A DNA stretch of 64,000 nt from Thermohahella caldifontis (GTDB taxonomy: Bacteria; Pseudomonadota; Gammaproteobacteria; Pseudomonadales; Oleiphilaceae): assembly GCF_041153465.1 (NCBI RefSeq), contig NZ_CP154858.1, positions 3,100,001 to 3,164,000 of the forward strand, given 5' to 3'. The position numbers and the translations under genes were made by a program. Below are positions 8,543 to 18,000 of the stretch, piece after piece (position 1 is the stretch's first letter; each line of letters starts with the position of its first letter). The notes beneath the pieces are model-generated. The model saw only the letters and a program-made list of their open reading frames with translations. It was not told the origin of the DNA and did no database searches.

Positions 8543-9031
8543 TCAGCCGTCCTCCGGTTCCCTGGGCAGGGGAATGTTCAGGGTTTCCTTCACCGTTTCC
8601 ATCACCACATAGCTGCGGGATTCCCGCACATGGGGCAGGGCCAGAATGGTCTCCCCCAGGAAGTGACGGTAGGCGTCCATGTCCGCCACCCGGGCCTTGA
8701 TCAGGTAGTCGAAGTTGCCGGAGATGAGGTGGCACTCCTGGACTTCCGGTATCCGGGCCGCAGCCGCCTTGAAGTCGGCAAAGATTCCCGGCGCGGTGCG
8801 CTCCAGGCTGATCTCGATGAACACGACCAGATTGGTTTTCAGGCGTCGGGCATTCAGGTGGGCGTGATAGCCGCGGATATAGCCCTTTTCTTCCAGCCGG
8901 CGGACCCGCTCCAGACAGGGGGACGGACTGAGATTGACGCGGCGCGAGAGTTCGGCGTTGGTGATGCGCGCGTTGGCCTGCAGTTCGCGCAGAATGGCCA
9001 GGTCGATGCGGTCTATGGTTTTCAGGGTCAT
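8543..9031 (-). CDS. Lrp/AsnC family transcriptional regulator
   Basis: This 162-residue Lrp-type regulator has an N-terminal winged helix-turn-helix (residues about 5-60, KTIDRIDLAILRELQANARITNAELSRRVNLSPSPCLERVRRLE) and a C-terminal RAM ligand domain containing the conserved SGNFDYL. Its length matches E. coli Lrp. I chose the ATG at 9031 because it gives the family N-terminus. The in-frame ATG at 9091 lacks a Shine-Dalgarno. It is divergent from alanine dehydrogenase, a typical Lrp-family target, so it is probably the alanine- or leucine-sensing regulator of ald. Confidence 0.88.
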   Translation of the reverse strand: MTLKTIDRIDLAILRELQANARITNAELSRRVNLSPSPCLERVRRLEEKGYIRGYHAHLNARRLKTNLVVFIEISLERTAPGIFADFKAAAARIPEVQECHLISGNFDYLIKARVADMDAYRHFLGETILALPHVRESRSYVVMETVKETLNIPLPREPEDG

Positions 9032-9035
9032 TTGC

Positions 9036-9116
9036 GGAATATTCTCCCGTGAAAGTGCCTGTAAACAATCATTATAAGTTGTAAATGACATTTTTTCGGG
9101 AAAATATTTTTCGGGA
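9036..9116. promoter_or_regulatory. Candidate Lrp-type operator region between lrp and ald
   Basis: An inverted pair is visible: GGAATATTCTCCCG at 9036-9049 and CGGGAAAATATTTT at 9097-9110, identical at 11 of 14 positions when one is reverse-complemented. In addition TTTTTCGGGA is directly repeated at 9092-9101 and 9107-9116, fifteen bases apart. The arms flank a TATAAT on the minus strand (9071-9076) that could be the lrp -10. On the plus strand TAGACT at 9123-9128 could be the ald -10, with no good -35. AT-rich phased sites of this kind fit Lrp binding, but this is inference. Confidence 0.45.
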
Positions 9117-9164
9117 TACCGCTAGACTTAAAGGATCACAAACGGGGTTGATTGAGGAAATCCA

Positions 9165-10289
9165 ATGATTGTCGGTGTACCCAAAGAAATCAAAAACCAT
9201 GAATACCGTGTGGGCCTGACGCCCGCAGCCGTCCACGCACTGGTGGAGGCTGGCCATCAGGTGGTGGTGGAAAGCGGTGCCGGGGCGGCGATCGGCTTTG
9301 ACGACGCGCTGTACGCAGAAGCCGGTGCCCGGCTGGTGCCGGATGCTGACGCCGTCTTCGAACAGGCGCAGCTCATCGTCAAGGTCAAGGAGCCTCAGGC
9401 CGAAGAGCGCAAGCGTCTGAAGCCTCATCACACCCTGTTTACCTATCTGCACCTGGCACCGGATGTCCCTCAGACCGAGGACCTGCTGGCCAGCGGTGCG
9501 ACCTGCATTGCCTACGAGACGGTGACTGACGCGGCAGGCCGCCTGCCGCTGCTGGCGCCCATGTCGGAGGTGGCCGGTCGCATGAGCATTCAGGCCGGCG
9601 CCCGTTGTCTGGAGAAGTCCGTTGGCGGACGCGGTGTCCTGCTGGCGGGTGTGCCGGGCGTTGAGGCGGCACGGGTACTGGTGCTCGGCGGCGGTGTGGT
9701 GGGCTTCAATGCCACGCAGATGGCGGTCGGCATGGGCGCACACGTCACGGTGCTGGACAAGAACATGGACGTGCTGCGTCGCTTCGATGCCCTGTTCGGC
9801 AACCGGGTTCAGACCGTCTTTTCCACGGCGCATGCCCTCAATCAGTTGCTGCCGGAGGCGGATCTCGTCATCGGTGCCGTGCTGATCCCGGGCGCGGCGG
9901 CACCCAAGCTGGTGACCCGCGAGCACCTGAAGGTCATGAAGGAAGGTGCGGCTGTGGTGGATGTGGCCATCGATCAGGGCGGCTGCTTTGAAACCTCACG
10001 TCCCACGACCCATGCGGATCCCATCTTCATTGAGGAAGGGGTGGTGCACTACTGTGTGGCCAACATGCCGGGCGCCGTGGCACGCACGTCCACGCTGGCG
10101 CTGAACAATGCCACACTGCCGTTTGTCCTGGCGCTGGCCAACAAGGGCACGAAGCAGGCCCTGGCGGATGACCCGCATCTGCTCAATGGTCTGAACGTGG
10201 TGAAGGGTCAGCTGACCTGTCCGAGCGTGGGTGTGGCGCAGAACCGGCCGAGCCTGACCCCGGCTGAAGGATTGGCGCTGGTGGATTAA
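9165..10289 (+). CDS. ald: Alanine dehydrogenase
   Basis: This 374-residue NAD-dependent enzyme interconverts L-alanine and pyruvate plus ammonia. Catalytic K75 (VKVKEP) and H96 (YLHLAPD) sit at the positions known for the family, and the Rossmann motif LGGGVVG lies near residue 175. GAGGAA stands six bases upstream of the ATG. It is divergent from an Lrp/AsnC regulator. Its TAA stop lies inside the TTAA shared with the stop codon of panP on the other strand, so the two convergent genes overlap by four bases. Confidence 0.95.
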   Translation: MIVGVPKEIKNHEYRVGLTPAAVHALVEAGHQVVVESGAGAAIGFDDALYAEAGARLVPDADAVFEQAQLIVKVKEPQAEERKRLKPHHTLFTYLHLAPDVPQTEDLLASGATCIAYETVTDAAGRLPLLAPMSEVAGRMSIQAGARCLEKSVGGRGVLLAGVPGVEAARVLVLGGGVVGFNATQMAVGMGAHVTVLDKNMDVLRRFDALFGNRVQTVFSTAHALNQLLPEADLVIGAVLIPGAAAPKLVTREHLKVMKEGAAVVDVAIDQGGCFETSRPTTHADPIFIEEGVVHYCVANMPGAVARTSTLALNNATLPFVLALANKGTKQALADDPHLLNGLNVVKGQLTCPSVGVAQNRPSLTPAEGLALVD

Positions 10290-11950
10290 CCTTGGCGCCG
10301 GGCCTTGCGGGCAGCAGGGGTTGCCAGCAGGGCCTCCACGGCATCGCGTTCTTCGGCGAGGAAATCCTCGCGCGCGATGCCGGCCTGTTCTTCCAGAATA
10401 TCCTCCAGAATCTGTTCCGTTGTCAGCGGGTTGGCCAGAACGGCCCTGAACACGATGCAGGGCTGATGCTGGTAACGTGCCGGCGTCAGGCGGGTGCGCG
10501 ATACAAAGGACTTGCCGCGTGCGCGCTGTGTCTTCTGGATTTTTTTCGTGATCCGTGACAGATGGTCGTTGACTGCGATGCGCACCGCATCCGGGGCCTG
10601 AGCCAGGGCTTCCTGAACCGGTGCCGGGCACCAGCGATAGGTCAGAATGTTCAGTTCGGGCTCGGTAATCAGCTCGAAGTCGGGATGGGCGTCAATCAGC
10701 CGGGCAAACCGGCGTGCCTTGTCGATACCCTGATCGATGAGGATTTCATACCCTGCGCGACCGATGATTTTCAGTGCGGACTGTACCAGCATGGCCATGC
10801 CGGGGCGCGAGCCTTCCAGCGTGCGGCTGCCCAGATCCCTTGAGCCCGGGCGGATGATGTACTGGGCATGATGCTGAATGTGACTGAGTTGGGTGGGATC
10901 CCGGAACACGACCATGCCCACGCCCATGGGCACATAAAGCTGCTTGTGGGCGTCAAAGGTCACCGAGTCGGCGCGCTCGATACCGCGCAAGCGTGTCCGG
11001 TGGGTGGACGAGAACAGGGTCGGGCCACCCCAGGCGGCATCCACGTGGAAATGCACGCCGAATTCCCGGGCAATGTCCGCCATCTCGGCCAGCGGATCCA
11101 CATGGCCGGTTTCCGTGGTGCCGGCAATGCCCACAAGGGCGAGAATGCGGGTTCGCGAATTGATGAGCCTCAGGCAGGTTTCGCGCAGGGCGTCCAGCCG
11201 GATGCGGTTGTGATCATCGGTTTCGATGGCGATGATGGCATCACTGCCCAGCCCCAGCACATCGGCAGATTTGCGCAGGGAGTAATGTCCGCGCTCGCTG
11301 ACGAGGATGACGGCGTCATCGTAGCCATATTCGCGCAGGGCGCGAACCAGCCCGGCTTTCTGGACGCCCCGGAATTCGCCCCGGGCCGGAAAGGCCGCGT
11401 TGCGCGCCACCCAGAGTGCCGTCAGGTTGGCAATCGTGCCGCCGGAACACATGGCACCCAGCGCCACCGACGGATCATGCAGATGGGCCTCGTAGAAGGC
11501 GTCATCCTCGTTGTAGACCAGCCGGTGAATCATGCCCAGCACCTGACGCTCCAGCGGCGTGAACGCCTTGGAGGTTTCCGTTTTCACCAGGTTCTGGTTG
11601 AGGGCAATCATGATCTTGGACAGCGGCAGCATGAAATAGGGCAGCGCGCTGGTCATGTGACCGATGAAGCTCGGCGAGGCGGTGTGTACGGACTGCGCGA
11701 CCAGCTTGTCGAGCAGGAACTGCGCCTGCTCGGACACAAAGACCGGATTTTCCGGAATCCGGGTGTCGGAGAAGTCCGCTTCCATTTCGGAAAGGTCCTT
11801 TTCCGTGGCAACGATGTGCTCACGCAGGAAGCCTGCCAGATTCTGGGAGATCATGCGGTTGATGCGTCCCAGCGTGGAATCGGGCGCCTCCGGTACCGTG
11901 AAGATCCGGTACATGGCCTCCAGACTGGCTTCAGCGACTTTCTTGCTCAT
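10286..11950 (-). CDS. panP: PLP-dependent aspartate 1-decarboxylase PanP-like
   Basis: This 554-residue group II PLP decarboxylase resembles the non-orthologous PanD replacement (PanP) that makes beta-alanine from aspartate for coenzyme A synthesis in vibrios and others. The family N-terminus RIFTVPEAPDSTLGRI, SFIGHMTSALPYF near 94-106, PLP aspartate D304 (HVDAAWGG) and Schiff-base lysine K336 (FDAHKQLYVP) are visible. I chose the ATG at 11950, since the open frame continues upstream to a TTG at 12073 without similarity. TTGACG (12001-12006) and CACTAT (11976-11981) on the minus strand could form a promoter with a long 19-base spacer. Pantothenate biosynthesis meets coaBC and coaD elsewhere in this window. 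Confidence 0.85.
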   Translation of the reverse strand: MSKKVAEASLEAMYRIFTVPEAPDSTLGRINRMISQNLAGFLREHIVATEKDLSEMEADFSDTRIPENPVFVSEQAQFLLDKLVAQSVHTASPSFIGHMTSALPYFMLPLSKIMIALNQNLVKTETSKAFTPLERQVLGMIHRLVYNEDDAFYEAHLHDPSVALGAMCSGGTIANLTALWVARNAAFPARGEFRGVQKAGLVRALREYGYDDAVILVSERGHYSLRKSADVLGLGSDAIIAIETDDHNRIRLDALRETCLRLINSRTRILALVGIAGTTETGHVDPLAEMADIAREFGVHFHVDAAWGGPTLFSSTHRTRLRGIERADSVTFDAHKQLYVPMGVGMVVFRDPTQLSHIQHHAQYIIRPGSRDLGSRTLEGSRPGMAMLVQSALKIIGRAGYEILIDQGIDKARRFARLIDAHPDFELITEPELNILTYRWCPAPVQEALAQAPDAVRIAVNDHLSRITKKIQKTQRARGKSFVSRTRLTPARYQHQPCIVFRAVLANPLTTEQILEDILEEQAGIAREDFLAEERDAVEALLATPAARKARRQG

Positions 11951-12017
11951 GATCGGGTTCCGGAATGAAAGGTGTATAGTGTCGCGCGATTGGTGCCCGT
12001 CGTCAAACGTCCGGGCA

Positions 12018-12545
12018 TCAGGGCTTGTACTCGGTGGGGATGTCCAGAACCCCTTCACGGATGAGCTTCTCAAGGAGTGCGGCCCGGTTCTGATCTTCCC
12101 TGTGCCGGGCCAGGGCCGCGCGGATGCTGTCGCGCAACTCGCTGTAGGGGGCTTTCAGCTGGTCCTGGTTGGCGGAGTAAAAGGCGGCCACCTCGTCATC
12201 GCTGACCTCGGTGCCGAGCAAACGCTTGCTGACGGCTTCCGGCGTGCTGCCTTCCGATTCGGCCACGCTCTCGAACCAGGCCCGCAGGGCGGCGCTGGTA
12301 ATCAGGCGGTATTCCCAGTCCTTGACCTGGTCATGAAAGGCCTTCCATTTGCTGGCCTGGGGTTCGGGCAGGTCGGCGGCACGCCAGGACTGGCCGTTGA
12401 GGGTGAACAGTACATCATGGGCGTTATCCCGACCGCTGTCGCGGGCCCTGGAGCCGGTATGAATCAGCGTGGCCACGAACAGACCGAGGGCGAACATCAC
12501 GACCGCGAGATAGTAAGGGGGCAAACCGGGTTTCTTGCCTGACAT
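12018..12545 (-). CDS. Membrane-anchored protein with SurA-N/PpiC-like helical region, no PPIase domain
   Basis: This is a 175-residue protein with one N-terminal membrane helix (about residues 11-30) and the rest probably periplasmic. Residues 45-170 have the pattern of the SurA/PpiC N-terminal chaperone fold: a short strand, then LI..AALRAWFE.....EGSTPEAVSKRLLGTEVSDDEVAAFY, and APYSELRDSIRAALARHREDQNRAALLEKLI. There is no parvulin domain. The similarity is from pattern reading and moderate. The gene lies 67 bases upstream of panP on the same strand and 54 bases after the acyl-CoA dehydrogenase, with no obvious functional link. Confidence 0.6.
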   Translation of the reverse strand: MSGKKPGLPPYYLAVVMFALGLFVATLIHTGSRARDSGRDNAHDVLFTLNGQSWRAADLPEPQASKWKAFHDQVKDWEYRLITSAALRAWFESVAESEGSTPEAVSKRLLGTEVSDDEVAAFYSANQDQLKAPYSELRDSIRAALARHREDQNRAALLEKLIREGVLDIPTEYKP

Positions 12546-12599
12546 GAGTCACATTTCCGCTGGTCTTTCCCCAAGCATAGCAGAGGGTCGCCCTTGCCG

Positions 12600-14279
12600 T
12601 CAGCGGGCAACCGGTGCCGCGCGCGCAATGATGTCCGCCAGTGGCAACTCCTTCGGCAGGGCGCCGTAATGATGCGCAAAGACCTCGGGGTTCATCCGGC
12701 TCCGGATCCAGGCATCCGCCACCCGGTCGCTGCCGGCACGCAGCAGGCAGGCGGCCTGCAGGCAGACCGCGATCTGGTTGGTCAGGGTGCGCGCGGTGGC
12801 CTGATCGTCCTTCTCCTTCAGAAGTGCGGCGAGCCGATCCAGGCCGCGATCATACAGGGGATGGTGGCCACGCCAGGGCGCCAGCTCTGCCATGACCGCA
12901 TCCACCGTCCCGGGTGACTTGTGCATGGCGCGCAGCACGTCCAGACACTGCACGTTGCCGCTGCCTTCCCAGATGGCATTGACCGGCGATTCGCGGAACA
13001 GGCGGGGCATGATGCAGTCTTCCATCACGCCGGAGCCGCCGATGCACTCCATGGCCTCATAGGCATGCTGGGGTGTGCGCTTGCAGATCCAGTACTTGCC
13101 CACGGCAGTGGCCAGACGCATGAACAGCCGTTCGCGCTCGTCATCCTGATGATCCAGACTGCGTGCCAGGCGGAAGCTCAGCGCCAGCGCCGCTTCCTGT
13201 TCGATGGCCAGATCCGCCAGAACATTCTGCATCAGAGGCTGGTTGACCAGGTAATCTCCGAAGGCCTTGCGGTGGGTGCAGTGATGGATGGCCTGGACCA
13301 CCGCCTGACGCATTCCGGCACTGGAGCCGATCATGCAGTCAAAGCGGGTCAGGGAGACCATTTCGATGATGGTACGAACGCCCCGGCCTTCCTCTCCCAC
13401 CATCCAGCCCAGGGCGCCTCTCAGCTCCGTTTCGCTGGACGCATTGGAGGCATTGCCCATCTTGTCCTTGAGTTGCTGAATCTGGATCGGATTCTTGGTC
13501 CCGTCCGGGCGCCAGCGGGGTACCAGAAAACAGCTCAGTCCGCCCGGTGAGTAGGCCAGCATCAGGAAGGCATCACTCATGGGGGCGGAGACAAAGTACT
13601 TGTGTCCCACCAGCTCGTAGGCCTGCCCCGGGCCGCCGGTGCCGACCGGATAAGCGCGTGTGCTGTTGGCGCGTACGTCCGACCCCCCCTGTTTTTCGGT
13701 CATGGCCATGCCGATGGTCAGGCAGGATTTTTCCGTATGGGGCACGTTACGCGGATCGTAACCCAGCGCGGTAATCTTGGGCAGCCAGGCGTCTGCCAGT
13801 TCGGGCTGGTGTCGCAGTGTGGGGACGCAGGCGAAGGTCATCGTGACCGGACAGCCATGGCCGGCTTCCACCTGTGTCTGCAGGTAGTTGAGCGCTGCCC
13901 GGGCCACATTGGCTCCCGGCACGGGAGTGCGCCAGGGCAGTGCGTGCAGGCCCCGGGTCAGGGCTTCCTTCATGAGCTGATGGTAAGCCGGGTGAAAGGT
14001 CACCTCATCCACCCGCTGCCCGTAGCGGTTGTGGGTGCGAAAGCGCGGTCGGTTGTAGTTGGCTTCATGCCCCAGCGCCTGATATTCGGCTGTGCCGGCC
14101 AGCGCACCGAGATCGCGGATTTCGCCCAGCCATGGCGTGGCTTGCTCCCGTGCAACGGCTTCGCGAAGCGCCTGATCCGTATCAAACAGATTGAGCGGCG
14201 TCAGCTCCGGAGGCATGTTCTCGACCTGATGGGTTTCGGCGAGCGCGCGTGCGGCTTCCGGTGTGTGGGGCAGGTTCAT
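12600..14279 (-). CDS. AidB-like acyl-CoA dehydrogenase family protein
   Basis: This 559-residue flavoprotein belongs to the acyl-CoA dehydrogenase superfamily. It has the long N-terminal domain and the extra C-terminal region typical of the AidB branch rather than the 380-residue classical enzymes. Recognisable blocks are MTEKQGGSDVRANST near 190-205, KYFVSAPMSDAFLMLA, RFDCMIGSSAGMRQA and ECIGGSGVMEDCIMPRLFRESPVNAIWEGSGN. E. coli AidB is an alkylation-response flavoprotein whose reaction is unsettled. Environmental homologues are often called isovaleryl-CoA dehydrogenases. It follows a tetR gene by 10 bases and is probably controlled by it. A G7 tract in this gene is in frame. Confidence 0.85.
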   Translation of the reverse strand: MNLPHTPEAARALAETHQVENMPPELTPLNLFDTDQALREAVAREQATPWLGEIRDLGALAGTAEYQALGHEANYNRPRFRTHNRYGQRVDEVTFHPAYHQLMKEALTRGLHALPWRTPVPGANVARAALNYLQTQVEAGHGCPVTMTFACVPTLRHQPELADAWLPKITALGYDPRNVPHTEKSCLTIGMAMTEKQGGSDVRANSTRAYPVGTGGPGQAYELVGHKYFVSAPMSDAFLMLAYSPGGLSCFLVPRWRPDGTKNPIQIQQLKDKMGNASNASSETELRGALGWMVGEEGRGVRTIIEMVSLTRFDCMIGSSAGMRQAVVQAIHHCTHRKAFGDYLVNQPLMQNVLADLAIEQEAALALSFRLARSLDHQDDERERLFMRLATAVGKYWICKRTPQHAYEAMECIGGSGVMEDCIMPRLFRESPVNAIWEGSGNVQCLDVLRAMHKSPGTVDAVMAELAPWRGHHPLYDRGLDRLAALLKEKDDQATARTLTNQIAVCLQAACLLRAGSDRVADAWIRSRMNPEVFAHHYGALPKELPLADIIARAAPVAR

Positions 14280-14289
14280 GGTGTGCTCC

Positions 14290-14919
14290 TCAGGTTGTCT
14301 TCACCAGTGCGTTGATGCCGAACTGTTCCATGGCAGTGACCACCGCTTCGTCCGACAGGCCCGTTTCGGCGCCTTCACCTTCACTGAGGCGCTGGGCCAG
14401 CGGCCCGACCAGCGCCTCGGCCAGTGCACCCACCAGCGCCGCTGCAGCCACCTTGGCATCCACCTGATGAAAGCGGCCGCTGGCCTGACCGCGCAGGATC
14501 AGGTCCTCGAAGACGTCTGCATACTTCTGGCGATAGTGCAGACGATCCGCATCCACCAGCGGGTCAATGGGTTCGGCGATGAGTGCATAGGCCATGCGGC
14601 GTCCCTTGAGGGCGCGGCGGGCAAAACAATGGATTGCCGCGCGAAGCTGGTCCGTTTCCGTGCCGGGGCCGGTGCAGGCAGCCTGAACCTGATCCACCTC
14701 ACGCTGGCTGGCCATGCGGAACACTTCCGCACAAAGCTCGGCCTTGGAGGTGAAATAACGGTACACACTGCCGGTTGCAATGCCTGCTTTTTCCGCTATA
14801 TCCGCTATACTGGTCTCGCGGAAGCCTTTCTCGCTGATCAGGGTGCGGGCAGCGTCCAGAATGCTCTGGCGAATCCGCTCCTTGCGGGAGCGGGTGCGCT
14901 CCGTTTCCCGGTATGCCAT
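14290..14919 (-). CDS. TetR/AcrR family transcriptional repressor
   Basis: This 209-residue regulator has an N-terminal TetR helix-turn-helix (about residues 14-60: RQSILDAARTLISEKGFRETSIADIAEKAGIATGSVYRYFTSKAELCAEVF) and a variable ligand domain. It is the first gene of a two-gene operon with the AidB-like acyl-CoA dehydrogenase, so an acyl-CoA or lipid-derived ligand is plausible. A palindrome, TGAATC-CC-GATTCA, lies just upstream of its ATG and downstream of a candidate promoter, consistent with autorepression. Confidence 0.9.
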   Translation of the reverse strand: MAYRETERTRSRKERIRQSILDAARTLISEKGFRETSIADIAEKAGIATGSVYRYFTSKAELCAEVFRMASQREVDQVQAACTGPGTETDQLRAAIHCFARRALKGRRMAYALIAEPIDPLVDADRLHYRQKYADVFEDLILRGQASGRFHQVDAKVAAAALVGALAEALVGPLAQRLSEGEGAETGLSDEAVVTAMEQFGINALVKTT

Positions 14920-14923
14920 GATG

Positions 14924-14937
14924 TGAATCCCGATTCA
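14924..14937. promoter_or_regulatory. Candidate TetR operator, TGAATC-CC-GATTCA
   Basis: A perfect 6+2+6 palindrome sits five bases upstream of the tetR start codon and just downstream of the -10 of its candidate promoter. That is where a repressor would block the start of transcription. Assignment to the adjacent TetR protein is inference from position. Confidence 0.45.
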
Positions 14938-14948
14938 TTCTTTTCCGT

Positions 14949-14977
14949 ATAGTAACGCTGCATTCAAACCGAGTCAA
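14949..14977 (-). promoter_or_regulatory. Candidate sigma-70 promoter of tetR-acyl-CoA dehydrogenase operon
   Basis: On the minus strand TTGACT (14977-14972), a 17-base spacer and TACTAT (14954-14949) are present. The predicted start near 14942 puts the TGAATC palindrome in the first transcribed bases. Confidence 0.55.
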
Positions 14978-14990
14978 TTGTCCGAGGGCT

Positions 14991-15019
14991 TTGTCAGGGC
15001 ACGTCAGACCCGCTAGACT
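14991..15019 (+). promoter_or_regulatory. Candidate sigma-70 promoter of the PilZ-DUF1631-GGDEF-EAL gene
   Basis: TTGTCA (14991-14996), a 17-base spacer and TAGACT (15014-15019) lie upstream. AGGAG at 15034-15038 precedes the ATG at 15050. This promoter is back to back with the tetR promoter. Confidence 0.6.
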
Positions 15020-15049
15020 GACGAGAGACGATCAGGAGAGTTCGACCGC

Positions 15050-18000
15050 ATGTCACGTCCCCGCACTGAACAGCGACGTTATCCCCGCATTCCCTTCAGG
15101 CATGATGCCATTCTGGTGATTGCCGGTTACACGCCGGTTGCCGTGACGCTCGAAAATATCTGTGAAGGGGGCGCACTGGTGGGTGGCGTGCAGAGTGAGC
15201 GGCTGTCGCGGGCGCTGGAAACACCGGAAAGGGTACCGGTCAGTCTGCACGTGTTTTTCGACCGGCCCGGGCAGTCCGAGCAGGTTGTCCGCATCCGGGG
15301 GCGCTGCGTGCGCGTTCAACCGTCACAGGCCGGCCTGTCTCTCGGTATCGCCTTTCACGAGCCGGTGACGGCGCTGATTGAGCAGGTCAAGGCGCTGGGC
15401 GGGCAGGGGATGCATCTGAGTGCGGCACGGCGGGAACAGCTGGAGCGCCGTTTTCACGAGGTGACGCGGGATTTCTTCGCGGCGCTGGTGCGGGGGTTGG
15501 CGGAAGAGATCAAGATTCGCCTGAAAGACCGGCTGGAGCGTGCGGAAAGCTTTCAGGCCATCAATGCCCTGCGTGACACCCAGGTGGTCGTGCTGGAGCA
15601 TCAGACCGCCTTTTCCAAGGCGCTGCTTGAGCGATTGCGGGTGGGGCTGGAACACCTCTATTCCGGAGAGCCGGAAGCCGCGCGGGCAGGGCATCTCGAA
15701 GTGGTGGACAAGGCCGTGTTCGAGCAGTGGCTGGAGCTGCAGATGATCGGATCAGCAGTCGCCAACCGGTTCCGGGAGCCCCTGTTTCGCCTGCACCAAG
15801 TGCTGTCAGCCGTATTCCAGACCCATGTGGACACGACGAACAATCCCCTGGGACCGCGCTTGTTGTGCGAGGCGCTTCAGGATGTCTATGCCCGCATGCC
15901 GGCACTCAGCGTGATCGAGGATGACCTGCCGGGTGCCTTTGAGCATGTGCTGCTGGAATACCTGCCCGGGCTGTATCGGCAACTTCTGGAAGACGCCCGC
16001 AATGCCGGAATCCGCACCATCAGCGAAGCCGAGCAGTTGCCGGTCAGGCCGCAGGCGTCGCCGGCCCGACGGGTATCGCCGATTCCATCCGTCGGGCAGG
16101 ATGGTGAGGGTCCCCATGCGGATTCTCCGCCGGGCAAACCCCGCACGGACGAAACGAAGCCGGGGCAGGCGGCGGGCGGGCGGGCCGTCCAGACCCTGCT
16201 CCGTCTGGTTGAGGCGGTGTCCGGAGAGGCCGGCACCGGAGAGGATACCGGAGACCCGGAAACCGAGGACGATCTGCATCGCCTTGCCAGCCTGCTCCAC
16301 CAGGCCAAGGGAGCGCTTGCCCCGGAGGCTGGCGATGAGACGGAGAGCGTGCAGGCGCGGCTGGAGAATCTGGCGGAAACCCATCCCGAGATTGGCCGCC
16401 GCATCGGGCCTGTGGCCCGCAACCTCGCCGTGATCGTCGACCGGCTCTTTGGTGTGCTGGCGGAAGCCTCAAGTGGGGACGGGCTCGTCAACCGGCTGCG
16501 CTTGCCCCTCTTCGAAATGATTCTGGAAGACCTGGATTTTCTGGAAGACCGCGATCATCCGGTACGCCGCCTGCTGGATGACATTGCCAGCCTGACATCC
16601 ACGGATCAGGCCGGCAGCAGCGTGCTGCGGCGGACGCTCGAGCCCATTGTGGAAGCGCTGGCACAGGGCCGCTACAAGGACAGGGCATTCATTGAAGAGG
16701 CGCGCGAACGCGTTCACCGTTTGGTGGAGCGTCAGGAAAAGGCGTTCCTGCGCAATGCGGAGCGGATTGCCAGAACCCATGCCGGGCGCGAGAAGCTGGA
16801 GCGCGCCAGAAAGGCGGTCCGGCACCGGCTGGATGCCATGCTGCGTGAACAGCAGATTCCGAAAGTGGTGCTGGAATTGCTGGAGGCGGGCTGGGAGCAG
16901 GTCATGGTACTGGCGGTGCTCAAGGAAGGTGCGGACAGCGTGACCTGCATGGAGCACTTCAATACCCTGAGTCAGCTTCTGGACTGGCTGTTGTTGGACG
17001 AAACGGAAGCCGATGCGCTGTTTTCGCGGGACCTGGAGCTGCCTGCAGTGCTGGAAATGCTCGAACGTGAAATGGCTACAACCGGTGAGCCGGCCAAAGT
17101 GGCCAGAGCCTTGCGGCACCTGAAGGAGGTGTTTGACGATGCCGTGCCGGTGGAAACCCTTTGGGTGCCACAGTATCCTCTCCAGCAGGAAGCGCAGGGA
17201 AGCGGGACCGGTAACGTCATTCATGTGGCGCCGGAGCGCTGGCGCAAGCGTGCCCACGAGCTCTCCGTCGGCGACTGGATCGAGATCGAGCTGCGTCCCG
17301 GGCAGATGCAGCGCATGCGGCTGGTCTGGGCCAGCGAGAGCAGTTACAAGTTTGTGTTCCTGAGTCAGAACGGGCTGCAGGAAGTGGAGATGCCGCTGAA
17401 TGACATGGCCAGACAACTGGCCGAGGGGAGGGCCCGGCGCACCGATCATGACAGTGTTTCTCTGGTGGACCGGGGGCTCTACGATGCCATCCAGGCGCTG
17501 TATGCGCGCATGGCCAGCCAGGCCACTCACGATCCCCTGACCGGCTGCATTCAGCGCCGGGAGTTTGAAAAGCACCTGGAACGGGTACTGCTGCTCACCA
17601 AGCATGCCGGTGCCGAAAGTGCGCTCATTGTGTTCGATATTGATCAGTTCGCCCTGATCAACAGTCAGTACGGCACCCGGACCGGGGATGCCCTGTTGCG
17701 GGAGATCCCCCGGATTCTGGATGAAAGCCTGGCCAGTCACGCCGGCGAGATGCTGCTCGGGCGAAGTGGTTCCAATGAGTTCGCCCTTCTGCTCTATCCC
17801 TGTTCGCGGGAGCAGGCCATGGACGTGGCAGCCCAGGTGGTACGGTCAATTGCCCGAATGGAGGTGGTGAAGGGTCAGTCCGTTCATGTGACGACCAGTG
17901 TGGGTGTGGTAGCCATTGACAGCGCGTCACCGGATGCGGGCACGCTGATGGCTCAGGCCTCCAATGCCTGCAATGTCCGCAAGCGCGAAGGCGGCAATGG

